The translations under genes were made by a program, and so were the position numbers. Below are positions 16,670-25,266 of a stretch of 64,000 nucleotides of DNA, piece by piece (positions within the stretch are counted from its first letter, which is position 1; every line of letters begins with the position of its first letter). The stretch spans positions 1 through 64,000 of the forward strand of contig JAEINL010000003.1 in NCBI GenBank assembly GCA_016342655.1. The letters run 5' to 3'. The notes beneath the pieces are model-generated. The model worked only from the letters and a program-made list of their open reading frames with translations. It searched no databases and was not told where the DNA came from. Origin of the DNA: Sphaerochaeta sp. Its GTDB lineage: Bacteria; Spirochaetota; Spirochaetia; Sphaerochaetales; Sphaerochaetaceae.

Positions 16670-17390
16670 CTTCGGTGAGCTTGTCGGTAAAGAGGGGCTG
16701 GGAGTCTACCGCTACCAGAGCTTCAGTGCGGAAACCTATCAGAGGTGGCACCACACCTACAATCGTGACTATGAGGAAAATAAGCAATGGCTTCTTGCCG
16801 ATTTTGGGAAACCGGGCATGGAGCATGCAATCCCTCAGGCTACTGATACACTCTTTCCTGCTGTCCTCACAAGCCTCATCGAATACAGGTCCGAAGGCAA
16901 GCTTGAGGTTGTGTCTACCTTGGAAGCCACAGAGGATACCCCTCGTGGGGCTCCAAGAAATGTGATCATCACCTACGGCTTTTCTCTTGAAGGCAGATTG
17001 GAGACGATCGCCCTGGATTGGTTTGACAAGGAGGCTACCCGCCTCCCTGAGGCTCTCTGGCTTTCTGTCGGATTCTCCATGCAGGACAAGGGCGGGTGGA
17101 GGATGGTGAAGATAGGGCAAAGCCTTCCTCTTGGGGCGACGGTCTCCAGGGGTGCACGCTCGATCCACGCGGTAGAGGCCTTGGAGTATGATACCAGGCT
17201 GGTAGTGCAGAATCTGGACTCACCTTTGGTCTCTTTGGGCAAGCGCAAACTGCTTGATTTTGACGATGCTCCTGCTTTGGAGAATGGGTGTTTCCATTTC
17301 AACCTCTGTAATAATATCTGGGGAACGAACTTTCCCCTCTGGTATGAGGAGGATGGAAGAAGTCGGATACACCTTGAGTGGAAGGCCTAG
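16670..17390 (+). pseudogene. DUF5054 (glycosyl-hydrolase-like) protein, 3' fragment
   Basis: About 240 residues matching the C-terminal part of DUF5054-type proteins, which I recall as glycoside-hydrolase-38-like. Recognisable pieces are YRYQSFSAETYQRW, LWLSVGFS, NNIWGTNFPLWYEEDGRSR and a final RIHLEW. The frame is open from 16599 and an ATG lies at 16623, but the region before about 16670 is solute-binding-protein sequence on the other strand. It is therefore a 5'-truncated gene fused to a scar, not an intact small protein. A strong terminator follows at 17415. Confidence 0.65.
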
Positions 17391-17414
17391 CTTTCCCTCC
17401 GGTTACCGCTATAA

Positions 17415-17462
17415 CAAAACAAGAAGAGCCCTACGTTTGAACGTGGGGCTCTCCTTGTTTTG
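17415..17462. terminator. Bidirectional terminator hairpin
   Basis: CAAAACAAGaAGAGCCC at the left pairs with GGGCTCTcCTTGTTTTG at the right around a short ACGTTTGAACGT top. A- and T-rich ends on both strands suit the convergent genes at 17390 and 17529. Confidence 0.85.
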
Positions 17463-17528
17463 CCATATATTGTACTCTCTTCACCTTTGATATGATCAAA
17501 ATTGAGCGGATGCTGGTATGAGGTACTC

Positions 17529-18302
17529 TTAGCCCCTGCCGAAGACTTCAAGCTGAGTAAGAGCCGGGAAGGGAGTGTCGTCTCCCTTGATGAGCTTGCC
17601 TATCTTGATGCTGGTAATCGTCTTCTCCTTCATGGGGAAGCTTTGGGGCGATTGGTCTTTTTTCAGGGTGCAGACCAAGGTCTCCCCATCATTGAAGGTC
17701 AGTGTTGCCTCCTTCCACCAGGAGTCATGGGGCCAGTCAGCTCTGAGGGTTATCCTTACCAGGTCAACATGTACAGGGCGTCCGAACTCGATGGTGAGCT
17801 CCGCCTTAGGGTCTTGGTTGATGCCCCAGCTTGTATAGGGATACTTACCGTGGCTGCGGTTTTCCAGAACTCCATCTATTGCATTGCGTGCGGCAAACTG
17901 CATCTCGTTTCTCGTCTCCACATTAGCTGAGGCATGGGGGGCCATACCAAGGGTGTGGTGGTTGTCATAGGGGTTGAGAGCAAGGTTCCTATAGGATCCT
18001 TGTGACTTTGCCTTTGCAAGGGTCAGCAGGTGTTTCTCCCCGCTGAATGCCTGGAGGGGGAAACAGGTCTTTTTCTCTGCTTCAACAGGAATCTCGTAGG
18101 TTGCCGTATCCTTGATGTATACACAGTGCTTTCCCAGTGCTTCATCAAGCTGTATGTCATAGAGACCTTGCTCATCGACAGTGAGTACGATGTGGTCTCC
18201 GCTTGTATAGGGTGGAGCATGGACTAGTGCAACGCCGTCACCACTTGCACCACTGGTTCCCAGTAGTGTTTCTTCCTTATCGAATATCTGTATTTGTAGC
18301 AT
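17529..18302 (-). CDS. Discoidin-like (F5/8 type C) carbohydrate-binding protein
   Basis: A 257-residue protein without signal peptide. The first ~110 residues form a beta-rich domain of no known family. Residues ~115-255 look like a coagulation-factor-5/8-type or similar galactose-binding-like domain (RNLALNPYD, AARNAIDGVLENRSHG, YTSWGINQDPKAELTIEFG, DLVRITLRADWPHDSWWKEA, LEVFGRG). Cytosolic discoidin-like proteins of this kind occur near glycan-use genes in gut and anaerobic bacteria. Binding or enzymatic role is unknown. It stands alone, convergent to the DUF5054 remnant. Confidence 0.6.
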   Translation of the reverse strand: MLQIQIFDKEETLLGTSGASGDGVALVHAPPYTSGDHIVLTVDEQGLYDIQLDEALGKHCVYIKDTATYEIPVEAEKKTCFPLQAFSGEKHLLTLAKAKSQGSYRNLALNPYDNHHTLGMAPHASANVETRNEMQFAARNAIDGVLENRSHGKYPYTSWGINQDPKAELTIEFGRPVHVDLVRITLRADWPHDSWWKEATLTFNDGETLVCTLKKDQSPQSFPMKEKTITSIKIGKLIKGDDTPFPALTQLEVFGRG

Positions 18303-18390
18303 CGATTGCCTCCTCAGTGGACTATAGCATAGGAAGGCGTCTTTTTGCCAATCTCTTGACTTCCTTTTTGCTATAGCCCATCGTAAGAGT

Positions 18391-19071
18391 ATGAAATTGA
18401 CTTATATACACCACAGCTGTTTTCTTCTGGAGACAGAAAAGGCGTCTCTCTTGTTCGACTACACCGAAGGAGAGTTGCCTCTGTTTGATGTGGATACGAG
18501 CCTATACATCATCTCAACCCATAGGCATGGGGATCATTTTTCTGAAAAGATATTCTCCCTTGCCAAAGATGTAAAGAAGATGTATTACCTGCTCTCGTAT
18601 GACATCCCTAAGGAACGCATACCCCCTGCACTGGCAAAGGATGTCCATTCGTTGGAGAGCAATTCCAAGTATCAGGTGGGGGACCTGAAGATTCTTACCT
18701 TCAAGTCGACTGACGAGGGTATCGCCCTGGTCATAGAGGTTGCGCTCAAGAAGCTGTATTTTGCCGGGGATCTGAACCACTGGCATTGGGAGGGGGAACC
18801 TGACTGGTGGAATCATCAGATGGCCAAGGACTATCTCTCTGAAATTGAAAAACTGCCTAAGAAGCTTGACCTTGCTTTTGTCCCTGCAGATCCCCGACTA
18901 GGTAAATCCTTTAGCCTCGGATCTGCTGAGCTACTTGCCCACACTGAGGTTTCTCTTCTTGTGCCCATGCACTTTTGGGGTGATTTTTCCGTATGCGCGA
19001 GGTTGCAAGAGACAACAGATACGAAGATTTTACAGATTGCACATACAAACCAAACATGGAGGCTCTCATGA
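18391..19071 (+). CDS. MBL-fold metallo-hydrolase
   Basis: A 226-residue metallo-beta-lactamase-fold protein. It begins MKLTYIHHSCFLLET, carries the metal-binding motif STHRHGDHFSE (about residues 47-57), and has FAGDLNHWHW and VPMHFWG for the later histidine/aspartate ligands. The small size and motif order resemble the UlaG/YtnP-like hydrolases. The substrate cannot be told from sequence. It overlaps the next gene by ATGA, so the two are translationally coupled. Confidence 0.8.
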   Translation: MKLTYIHHSCFLLETEKASLLFDYTEGELPLFDVDTSLYIISTHRHGDHFSEKIFSLAKDVKKMYYLLSYDIPKERIPPALAKDVHSLESNSKYQVGDLKILTFKSTDEGIALVIEVALKKLYFAGDLNHWHWEGEPDWWNHQMAKDYLSEIEKLPKKLDLAFVPADPRLGKSFSLGSAELLAHTEVSLLVPMHFWGDFSVCARLQETTDTKILQIAHTNQTWRLS

Positions 19072-19442
19072 AATTTCATTTTGCACACAATAACTTCAAC
19101 GTAACCAACCTTGATGCATCCCTTGCCTTTTATAAGGAGGCCCTTGGCCTTGTGGAGGTTCGTCGAAAGGAAGGCCCTGAAGGCTCCTTCACTCTGGTAT
19201 TCCTAGGTGACGGCTCTTCCAAACACCAACTCGAGCTAACTTGGCTGAAGAACTGGGAGAAAGGCGTCTATAACCTTGGGGACAATGAATTTCACTTGGC
19301 CTTCGAGACCGATGACCTCCAAGGGGCGAGAGAAAAGCACCGGGAGATGGATTGCATCTGCTACGAGAACATAGAGATGGGGATATACTTCATTGCCGAC
19401 CCTGACGGGTATTGGATAGAGATCGTCCCTGAGAAGAAATAG
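19068..19442 (+). CDS. VOC-family lactoylglutathione lyase-like protein
   Basis: A 124-residue single vicinal-oxygen-chelate domain resembling glyoxalase I. Probable metal ligands are the early histidine (FHFAHNNFNV), Glu in QLELTW, His in EFHLAFE and Glu in YWIEIVP. GloA normally detoxifies methylglyoxal conjugates. The ATG at 19068 is chosen because homology starts there and it overlaps the upstream stop by four bases; a longer in-frame start at 18993 would lie inside the MBL gene. Confidence 0.85.
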   Translation: MKFHFAHNNFNVTNLDASLAFYKEALGLVEVRRKEGPEGSFTLVFLGDGSSKHQLELTWLKNWEKGVYNLGDNEFHLAFETDDLQGAREKHREMDCICYENIEMGIYFIADPDGYWIEIVPEKK

Positions 19443-19555
19443 GGAACTACCTACATTTTTTGTCATATTTACAGTAAGTGTCTAGATTGTTGTATTGTTT
19501 TACCGAAGGGTATAGACTCAGCGCCATCACATACAATTGATAGGATGGCGTTGGG

Positions 19556-21187
19556 ATGGCTAACAAAGGTACGTTTTTAGGCGTGTCGTTTTTTCACAAC
19601 TTGCAGAAAGAATTTTCAGGATATAATGGAACGAAATTTTCCAAGGACCTGTTGGCAGGCCTTACCGTAACAGCGGTTGCCCTGCCACTGGCACTTGCCT
19701 TTGGTGTAAGCTCCGGCTTGGATGCCGCCTCTGGCCTCATCACAGCCATTATGGCGGGGTTGGTCATCGGGTCGTTGTCCGGAGCCTCCTTCCAGATTTC
19801 CGGGCCGACCGGGGCGATGGCTGCGATCCTGGCCGGGCTAGCCGGTTCCCATGGACCTGATGGGGTTTTTTTAGCTGGTCTGATAAGTGGCATCATACTG
19901 ATAGCTGTGGCTGCATTGAAGGTGGGTGCATTGGTGAGTTATATCCCCACTCCCGTGGTGACAGGCTTTACCAGTGGTATAGCCGTCATCATTGCCTTGG
20001 GGCAGATAGATAACTTCTTCGGCACTTCCTCTCACGGCGAGAGTGCACTGACCAGACTTTTTTCGTACAGTGAGCTTGGCTTTTCCCCTAACCTCTCTGC
20101 CCTCATGTACGGGATGTTGGTTGTGTTGCTTATGGTGTTCTGGCCAAAGAAGTGGAATGCAAAGGTGCCTGCCTCTCTGATCGGCATTATAGCAGCCCTT
20201 GTCCTACAGATATACCTCGACCTTGAGGTTGGGGAAGTGGGGGCAATTCCCCGAACCCTTCTTGGTGAAAACCGTCTCCATTTTTCTTTCATCACCTTGG
20301 GAAATATCAAGACGTTCCTCTCTCCTGCTATAAGCATAGCCGCCTTGGGTATGGTTGAGAGCCTGCTATGTGGTTCTTCTGCTGGAAAGATGAAAGGTGA
20401 CGAAAAGCTCAATGCTACCCAAGAGCTTTATGCCCAAGGCATTGGTAATACCCTCATTCCCTTTTTTGGGGGAATCCCTGCTACTGCGGCAATTGCTCGT
20501 ACCAGTGTGGCCATCAAGAGTGGTGGACAAACCCGTCTGACTGGCATCATTCACGCCTTAGGCCTGCTTGCTTCCATGTTTCTCCTTGGCTCGTATATGA
20601 GTCGCATCCCTCTCGCTGCCTTAGGTGGGGTGTTAATGGTCACCGCCTGGAGAATGAATGAGTGGAACGCTATCAAGCAGATCTTCAGTAAGCGTATTAA
20701 AACGTCCATGGCCCAGCACCTCATTACCTTGGTGGCTACGGTGGTCTTTGACCTTACCATGGCCATTCTCATCGGTATTGTATTCTCCATGGTCATGTTT
20801 GTGATTCGTAGTAATAAGATAGCCATTGAGATCGACGATGTCACCAAGGATTTGGTCGACACTACACGCAAGACCAAGGTGGTCTATGTCGATGGATCGC
20901 TCTTCTTCGGGTCACAGGATCTTTTGACCAAGGAGGTGGAACTCATGATCACCCAGAAGGTCAAGCGGATCATCTTCTCAGTAAGAGGAGTACCCAACAT
21001 CGACCACAGTTCTGTCAATGAGTTTGTCGAGATTGTGAAGATGTGTAGGGAGAATTCGATAGAGGTGCTTTTTTGTGGGGTGCAACCTCCGGTAATGCAC
21101 ATGTTCGAACGACTGGACTTTGTCGAATATCTGGGTAGGAACAATTTCTACTCCAGTGCCGTCATCGCCTTGGAGTCCCTTAGTTGA
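19556..21187 (+). CDS. SulP-family inorganic anion transporter with STAS domain
   Basis: A 543-residue membrane protein. About 10-14 hydrophobic segments span residues 25-420, with the SulP hallmark GLTVTAVALPLALAFGVSSG and the FQISGPTGAMAAIL segment. A cytoplasmic STAS domain occupies about 440-540 (VVYVDGSLFFGS, SVRGVPNIDHSSVNEF). Family members carry sulfate, bicarbonate or dicarboxylates, often with Na+ or H+; the substrate here is not identifiable. It overlaps the convergent AraC gene by 8 bases. Confidence 0.9.
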   Translation: MANKGTFLGVSFFHNLQKEFSGYNGTKFSKDLLAGLTVTAVALPLALAFGVSSGLDAASGLITAIMAGLVIGSLSGASFQISGPTGAMAAILAGLAGSHGPDGVFLAGLISGIILIAVAALKVGALVSYIPTPVVTGFTSGIAVIIALGQIDNFFGTSSHGESALTRLFSYSELGFSPNLSALMYGMLVVLLMVFWPKKWNAKVPASLIGIIAALVLQIYLDLEVGEVGAIPRTLLGENRLHFSFITLGNIKTFLSPAISIAALGMVESLLCGSSAGKMKGDEKLNATQELYAQGIGNTLIPFFGGIPATAAIARTSVAIKSGGQTRLTGIIHALGLLASMFLLGSYMSRIPLAALGGVLMVTAWRMNEWNAIKQIFSKRIKTSMAQHLITLVATVVFDLTMAILIGIVFSMVMFVIRSNKIAIEIDDVTKDLVDTTRKTKVVYVDGSLFFGSQDLLTKEVELMITQKVKRIIFSVRGVPNIDHSSVNEFVEIVKMCRENSIEVLFCGVQPPVMHMFERLDFVEYLGRNNFYSSAVIALESLS

Positions 21188-22043
21188 ACCTGCTGGTGAA
21201 GATTTTCTGATAATCCTTGGGGGTTGTATCCATAACCTTGCGAAACTGTCTGGAAAAGTAGTTCGGGTCAGCAAAGCCTGTTGCCTCTGCCACTTCAGTA
21301 ATGGATAGCCCCCTTTTTTGTATCAGGGCACAGGCATAGGCAATGCGCTTGTGCAGGTGGAACTCGATGGGGGAGAGCCCGGTGGCAAGCTTGAAATAGC
21401 GATTCAGGGTGCTTGTACTCATGTTTGCTATCCCCGTAAGGTCCCCAGTGGTAAGGCTTCTGTTCTTGTTTTTCTCCATGAAGGCCATCACATTCCAGAG
21501 GCGGTGTGCCATCTGGTTGTTTTCCCTGGGTGTCTCGTCATAGAAGCGCGAAAGCAGGACGATGAGGTTGAGCAGGTAGGAGTAGGCTAGGGTCTTTGAT
21601 CCCGAGCCAAAGCTCTGGTCATTAGATTCCTTCTCCATATTCTCCAGGATAGGGATAACCTCCGAAAGCTGGGTCGGATTGAGCAAGAGCGTGGGTATCG
21701 TTTCATCAGCCTTGAAGAATGAGTTGAAGCCAGGAATTTCTGACAAGTCGAGAAAGTTATGGGCAAGCATGGTCTCACCTATGAGGATGTTGTACAGGGC
21801 AAGGTCCTGCACATCCTTGTATCCGTGTTGCACCCCTGGGAGGATAAAGAAGACACTGCCTTCCCCTAGCTGAAACTCCCCATTCTTGGAGAAGTGTGTT
21901 CCCGCTCCCCTGGTGACAATCACCAGTTCGTTGAACTCATGGCTGTGGAGGCGGAAAGGGAGCTCCGGGTCACGTTTGACGACCTTCAGCTGTAGCGAGG
22001 GTTCGTGAAAAAAGATATTTTCTGTGAGAATGGGGCCGGTCAT
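21180..22043 (-). CDS. AraC-family regulator with N-terminal cupin
   Basis: A 287-residue regulator. The N-terminal cupin sensor contains LPFRLHSHEFNELVIVTRGAG and the LGEGSVFFILPGVQHGY metal-site region. The C-terminal ~100 residues have two AraC helix-turn-helix motifs (GDLTGIANMSTSTLNRYFK, then ITEVAEATGFADPNYFSRQFRK). The ATG at 22043 is preferred over the in-frame 22325, since the longer frame would run through the divergent transaldolase-like gene. Such cupin-AraC proteins usually respond to a sugar; the target is probably the divergent gene at 22152. Confidence 0.85.
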   Translation of the reverse strand: MTGPILTENIFFHEPSLQLKVVKRDPELPFRLHSHEFNELVIVTRGAGTHFSKNGEFQLGEGSVFFILPGVQHGYKDVQDLALYNILIGETMLAHNFLDLSEIPGFNSFFKADETIPTLLLNPTQLSEVIPILENMEKESNDQSFGSGSKTLAYSYLLNLIVLLSRFYDETPRENNQMAHRLWNVMAFMEKNKNRSLTTGDLTGIANMSTSTLNRYFKLATGLSPIEFHLHKRIAYACALIQKRGLSITEVAEATGFADPNYFSRQFRKVMDTTPKDYQKIFTSRFN

Positions 22044-22151
22044 AGGTGTATGTTCTGCTATTGTCTGTGTTTTGTCAATAAAAGCTACGTATCCCCTCTT
22101 CTTGTTCTCTGCTTCATAGTGTGTCACTATGAAGCTAAGAGAGGAACAAGT

Positions 22152-22829
22152 ATGCGCCTGATGCTCGATAGTGCGAACCTGATGGACATAGAGAGGGCCC
22201 TGGATATCTATCCCATACGTGGAGTCACCACAAACCCTCAACAGATACAGAGTGAGGGATGCATCGATTTCTTCGCTCACCTTAAAAGTATCCGTAGACT
22301 GTTGGGAGCAGAGCGTAGCCTGCATGTGCAGGTTCTGGGCAGGGACAAGGCTACCATCATAGGGGAAGCAGAGAAGATATGCTCAATCCTAGGGGAAGGC
22401 ACCTACGTCTCGATTCCAGTCACAGAAGAGGGGCTCAAGGCTATCCACGTCCTTGCACAACGGGATTTCAACATAACCGCTACAACGGTCTTCTCCACTA
22501 TCCAAGGAATTCTTGCGATGCTCAGCGGTGTAAAATATATAGCAGTCTTCTATGACAGGATGCTCAACAATGACATTGATGCCCCACGGGTCATTAGAGA
22601 ATTGAGTAGCTTGCTCTGGACCAATACCAGCAATACCCAAGTGCTTGCAGCAAGTTTCAAGAATGTTTCCGAGATTACCACATCCTATGCCAGTGGGGCG
22701 GGGTGCTGCACCGTACGCCCGGAAATCCTTTCTACAGGTCTGAACATGCCCTCCATTCAGAAGGCTGTCATCGACTTCAGGAAGAACTGGGATGAAATCT
22801 ATGCAGGGAAGACTATTCTGGATTTGTAG
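22152..22829 (+). CDS. Transaldolase/fructose-6-phosphate aldolase-like protein lacking the Schiff-base lysine
   Basis: A 225-residue protein of the small transaldolase (FSA/TalC) family. It has MRLMLDSANLMDIERAL, VTTNPQQI, NITATTVFS, VLAASFKNV and a C-terminal IQKAVIDFRKNWDEIY. The segment that holds the catalytic lysine in FSA (VVKVPVT) reads YVSIPVTEEGL here, so Ser87 replaces lysine. The YVxPYxxR segment is also altered to IAVFYDRM. It probably does not act as a normal Schiff-base aldolase. It abuts the stop of the sugar-kinase gene and is divergent from the AraC regulator. Confidence 0.8.
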   Translation: MRLMLDSANLMDIERALDIYPIRGVTTNPQQIQSEGCIDFFAHLKSIRRLLGAERSLHVQVLGRDKATIIGEAEKICSILGEGTYVSIPVTEEGLKAIHVLAQRDFNITATTVFSTIQGILAMLSGVKYIAVFYDRMLNNDIDAPRVIRELSSLLWTNTSNTQVLAASFKNVSEITTSYASGAGCCTVRPEILSTGLNMPSIQKAVIDFRKNWDEIYAGKTILDL

Positions 22830-24311
22830 TCACGCGTTGGAAAGCGTCATGTGAACAGCTTTGAGCCATCCCCTGTATTTGGATTCTGCTTTTTCTGCAG
22901 GAAGGAGGGGAAGGTATTCTGATTGTACCCTACCTGGGAATACCCTCTCGCTACTGAAGAACCCCAGCTTTTTCCCAGCTAGGATTGCAGGACCTTGTCC
23001 GGAGAGTTCCTCAAGCGATGCCACCCCCACAGTTGCCCTGACTATATCTGCCTGAAACTGCATCAGAAAGGCATCCTTTGTTGGCCCTCCGTCGACTTGA
23101 ACCCTGTCTATGGGGTATCCGCTTTCCTTCTTCATAAGAAAGAGGATGTCTGCTATCTGGTACGCTATTGACTCCTCAGCTGCTCTGATGATCTCATTCT
23201 TGCCTGTTGTCCTACTCATTCCTGAGATTGACGCTCTGGCCTGCTCCTTCCAATAAGGGGCCCCCAGCCCTGAGAATGCAGGCACAAGATAGAGATCTGG
23301 TGAATCATTGGCCAGAGCGGCCAGCTTGCCAGCCTCTTGGGGAGAGCCTAACAGTTTGAGGTCCTCAACAAGCCAGGTTATGGTCGCCCCTGTATAATTG
23401 ATGTTCCCTTCCAGCACATAGGTGGGTACCCCCTTGGAGCACCAGGCAATGGAGGTCACCAAATTCTTGGATACAGTCGGTTTCGATCCGATATTCATCA
23501 TGATAGACGATCCTGTCCCATAGGTTGCCTTTACCATTCCCTCTTGTGTGCACCCCTGGGCAAACAGGGCTCCCTGGGAATCTCCGAGGACCCCACATAT
23601 GGGGATAGGCTCTGTAAGCAACCCTCCAAGGGTCGTATGGCCGAAGATTGCATCGGAGTCTACGATTGCAGGCAGTTGTCCTGCCCTGATCCCGAAAAGG
23701 GTGCATAACTCTTCATCCCATGAGAGGTTGTGTATGTTTAGTAACTGGGTTCTGGAGGCATTGGAGGGTTCTGTCAGTACCACATGCTCTTCACTAAGGT
23801 GATAGAGCAGGAAGCTGTCGATGGTAGAAAGGATCAGGGAGTTGTTTTCAGCCAGTTTTTGGACAAGGGGAACCTCTTCAAGAAACCACGCAAACTTGGC
23901 AGCGGAAAAGAAAGGGGATAGGTTCAGTCCTGTCTTTTTCTTGATTATTGTAGCATGACCTTCCTTATTCTTGCAGATATCGGCGGCGCGTCCGCACTGC
24001 CAGACAATAGCATTGTGTGCAGGTTTTCCAGTGCTCTTATCCCAAGCAATGGATGTCTCGCGCTGATTGGAAAGGGAGAGAGCAAGGATTTGTTCAGGTT
24101 CAATTGCAGTCTCTTCAATGACTTTCCGAATGGCCATAAAGACATTCTTTAGGATTTCTTCCCCGTCATGTTCAACCCATCCCAGTTCGTTAATAATCTG
24201 TCTGTGGGGAACGTCCGAGCGTCGTACCAGGTTTCCCTCCTTGTCAAAGAGGAGGGCTTTGGTTGTTGAGGTGCTTTGGTCCACGGAAAGGATGTATTGC
24301 TGGTCATGCAT
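22830..24311 (-). CDS. FGGY-family carbohydrate kinase (glycerol-kinase-like)
   Basis: A 493-residue FGGY kinase. The N-domain has SVDQSTSTTKALLFD and SNQRETSIAWD, close to glycerol kinase. The C-domain contains the adenosine-binding TYGTGSSIMMN and the VDGGPTKDAFLMQFQADI motif. It is the last gene of the isomerase-transketolase operon; its ATG at 24311 overlaps the transketolase stop by 8 bases (an upstream ATG at 24350 gives a longer overlap). In this setting a ketose such as a pentulose or apulose is a likelier substrate than glycerol, but the glycerol-kinase-like motifs keep that open. Confidence 0.8.
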   Translation of the reverse strand: MHDQQYILSVDQSTSTTKALLFDKEGNLVRRSDVPHRQIINELGWVEHDGEEILKNVFMAIRKVIEETAIEPEQILALSLSNQRETSIAWDKSTGKPAHNAIVWQCGRAADICKNKEGHATIIKKKTGLNLSPFFSAAKFAWFLEEVPLVQKLAENNSLILSTIDSFLLYHLSEEHVVLTEPSNASRTQLLNIHNLSWDEELCTLFGIRAGQLPAIVDSDAIFGHTTLGGLLTEPIPICGVLGDSQGALFAQGCTQEGMVKATYGTGSSIMMNIGSKPTVSKNLVTSIAWCSKGVPTYVLEGNINYTGATITWLVEDLKLLGSPQEAGKLAALANDSPDLYLVPAFSGLGAPYWKEQARASISGMSRTTGKNEIIRAAEESIAYQIADILFLMKKESGYPIDRVQVDGGPTKDAFLMQFQADIVRATVGVASLEELSGQGPAILAGKKLGFFSSERVFPGRVQSEYLPLLPAEKAESKYRGWLKAVHMTLSNA

Positions 24312-25266
24312 GGAAGCCTCGCTTGAGATCAAATAGTCTGACAGCCGCATCTGTTATCCCCTTTGCATCGAGGCTATAGTAGGCAAAAAGCTCAAGGGAT
24401 TCCCCTGTGATCAGGTACTCATCGGGGATGGCTAGGTTTTTCACCGGTACTGGGTGGTTGCTACTTACCACTTGGGTGACAATGCTTCCCAAGCCTCCGT
24501 ATATGCTATGCTCCTCTATGGTGAGGATAGCTCCGGTGTCGATGGCTGCTTCGGTGATCGCCTGCTCGTCAAAGGGCTTGAGGGTAGCCATATCAAGAAC
24601 CCGCGCCTGGATGCCTTTCTCCCTGAGCAGCTGGGCTGCCTGTAGGGTATGGTAGACCATCTCTCCACAGGCCACAAGAGTTAGGTCTGATCCTTCTCTC
24701 AAACGATTAGCCTTGCCGAGGATGAAGGGTTCTCCGGAATAGTGCTCATTATAAATTACAGGAACTTTCCCACGTCCAACACGGATATAGGTGGCGTCGG
24801 TGCCCTGTTCAATGGCTTGCAGCATAGCTCTGGTCTGCACTGCATCCGATGGAATGATTATCTGCAGGTCAGGGAAACAGCGCAGCACAGCGATATCATG
24901 GAGTGTGTGGTGGGAGGCACCCAGTGCCCCATAACTTATCCCCCCGCTGACTCCAAAAATCTTCACATTCTGGTGTGAGTAGGCAACATCGACCTTGATC
25001 TGTTCCAAGGCACGTGCTGTAAGAAAGCAGGCTGGGGCACAGACGTAGGGATGTTTTCCCGACAAGGCCAAGCCCGCGGCGATACCCACCTCATTCTGTT
25101 CGGCAATGCCGACCTCTACGAACTGGTTGGGTAGCTCTTGTACATACGTGTTCAGGGCGCAGGAGCCCCGGGAATCAGAACTGATGATAAGGATATCAGG
25201 ATTCTGTCTGGCCAGCTTGAGCAAGGCATCAGTGAAGGCCTCCTTGCAGGCTTTGTATTCAGGCAT
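24304..25266 (-). CDS. Transketolase, C-terminal subunit
   Basis: A 320-residue subunit with the Pyr and C-terminal domains of a split transketolase: FVEVGIAEQNEVGIAAGLALSGKHP (ThDP-activating glutamate in the IAEQN motif), YGALGASHHTLHDIAVLRC, and TIEEHSIYGGLGS near the C-terminus. It overlaps the N-terminal subunit gene by 8 bases. Two-subunit transketolases of this kind are often dedicated to one sugar pathway rather than the pentose phosphate cycle; apulose-4-phosphate transketolase AptAB is a known example. Confidence 0.88.
   Translation of the reverse strand: MPEYKACKEAFTDALLKLARQNPDILIISSDSRGSCALNTYVQELPNQFVEVGIAEQNEVGIAAGLALSGKHPYVCAPACFLTARALEQIKVDVAYSHQNVKIFGVSGGISYGALGASHHTLHDIAVLRCFPDLQIIIPSDAVQTRAMLQAIEQGTDATYIRVGRGKVPVIYNEHYSGEPFILGKANRLREGSDLTLVACGEMVYHTLQAAQLLREKGIQARVLDMATLKPFDEQAITEAAIDTGAILTIEEHSIYGGLGSIVTQVVSSNHPVPVKNLAIPDEYLITGESLELFAYYSLDAKGITDAAVRLFDLKRGFHA

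Noticed and set aside
16527-17168. A 213-residue minus-strand frame across the truncation scar
   Set aside because: It mixes the antisense of DUF5054 with an out-of-frame reading of the binding-protein fragment; the true frame is a different one.
16623-17390. Reading the DUF5054 fragment as an intact 255-residue gene starting at 16623
   Set aside because: The first ~15 codons are antisense to solute-binding-protein sequence, there is no ribosome site, and the family is much longer.
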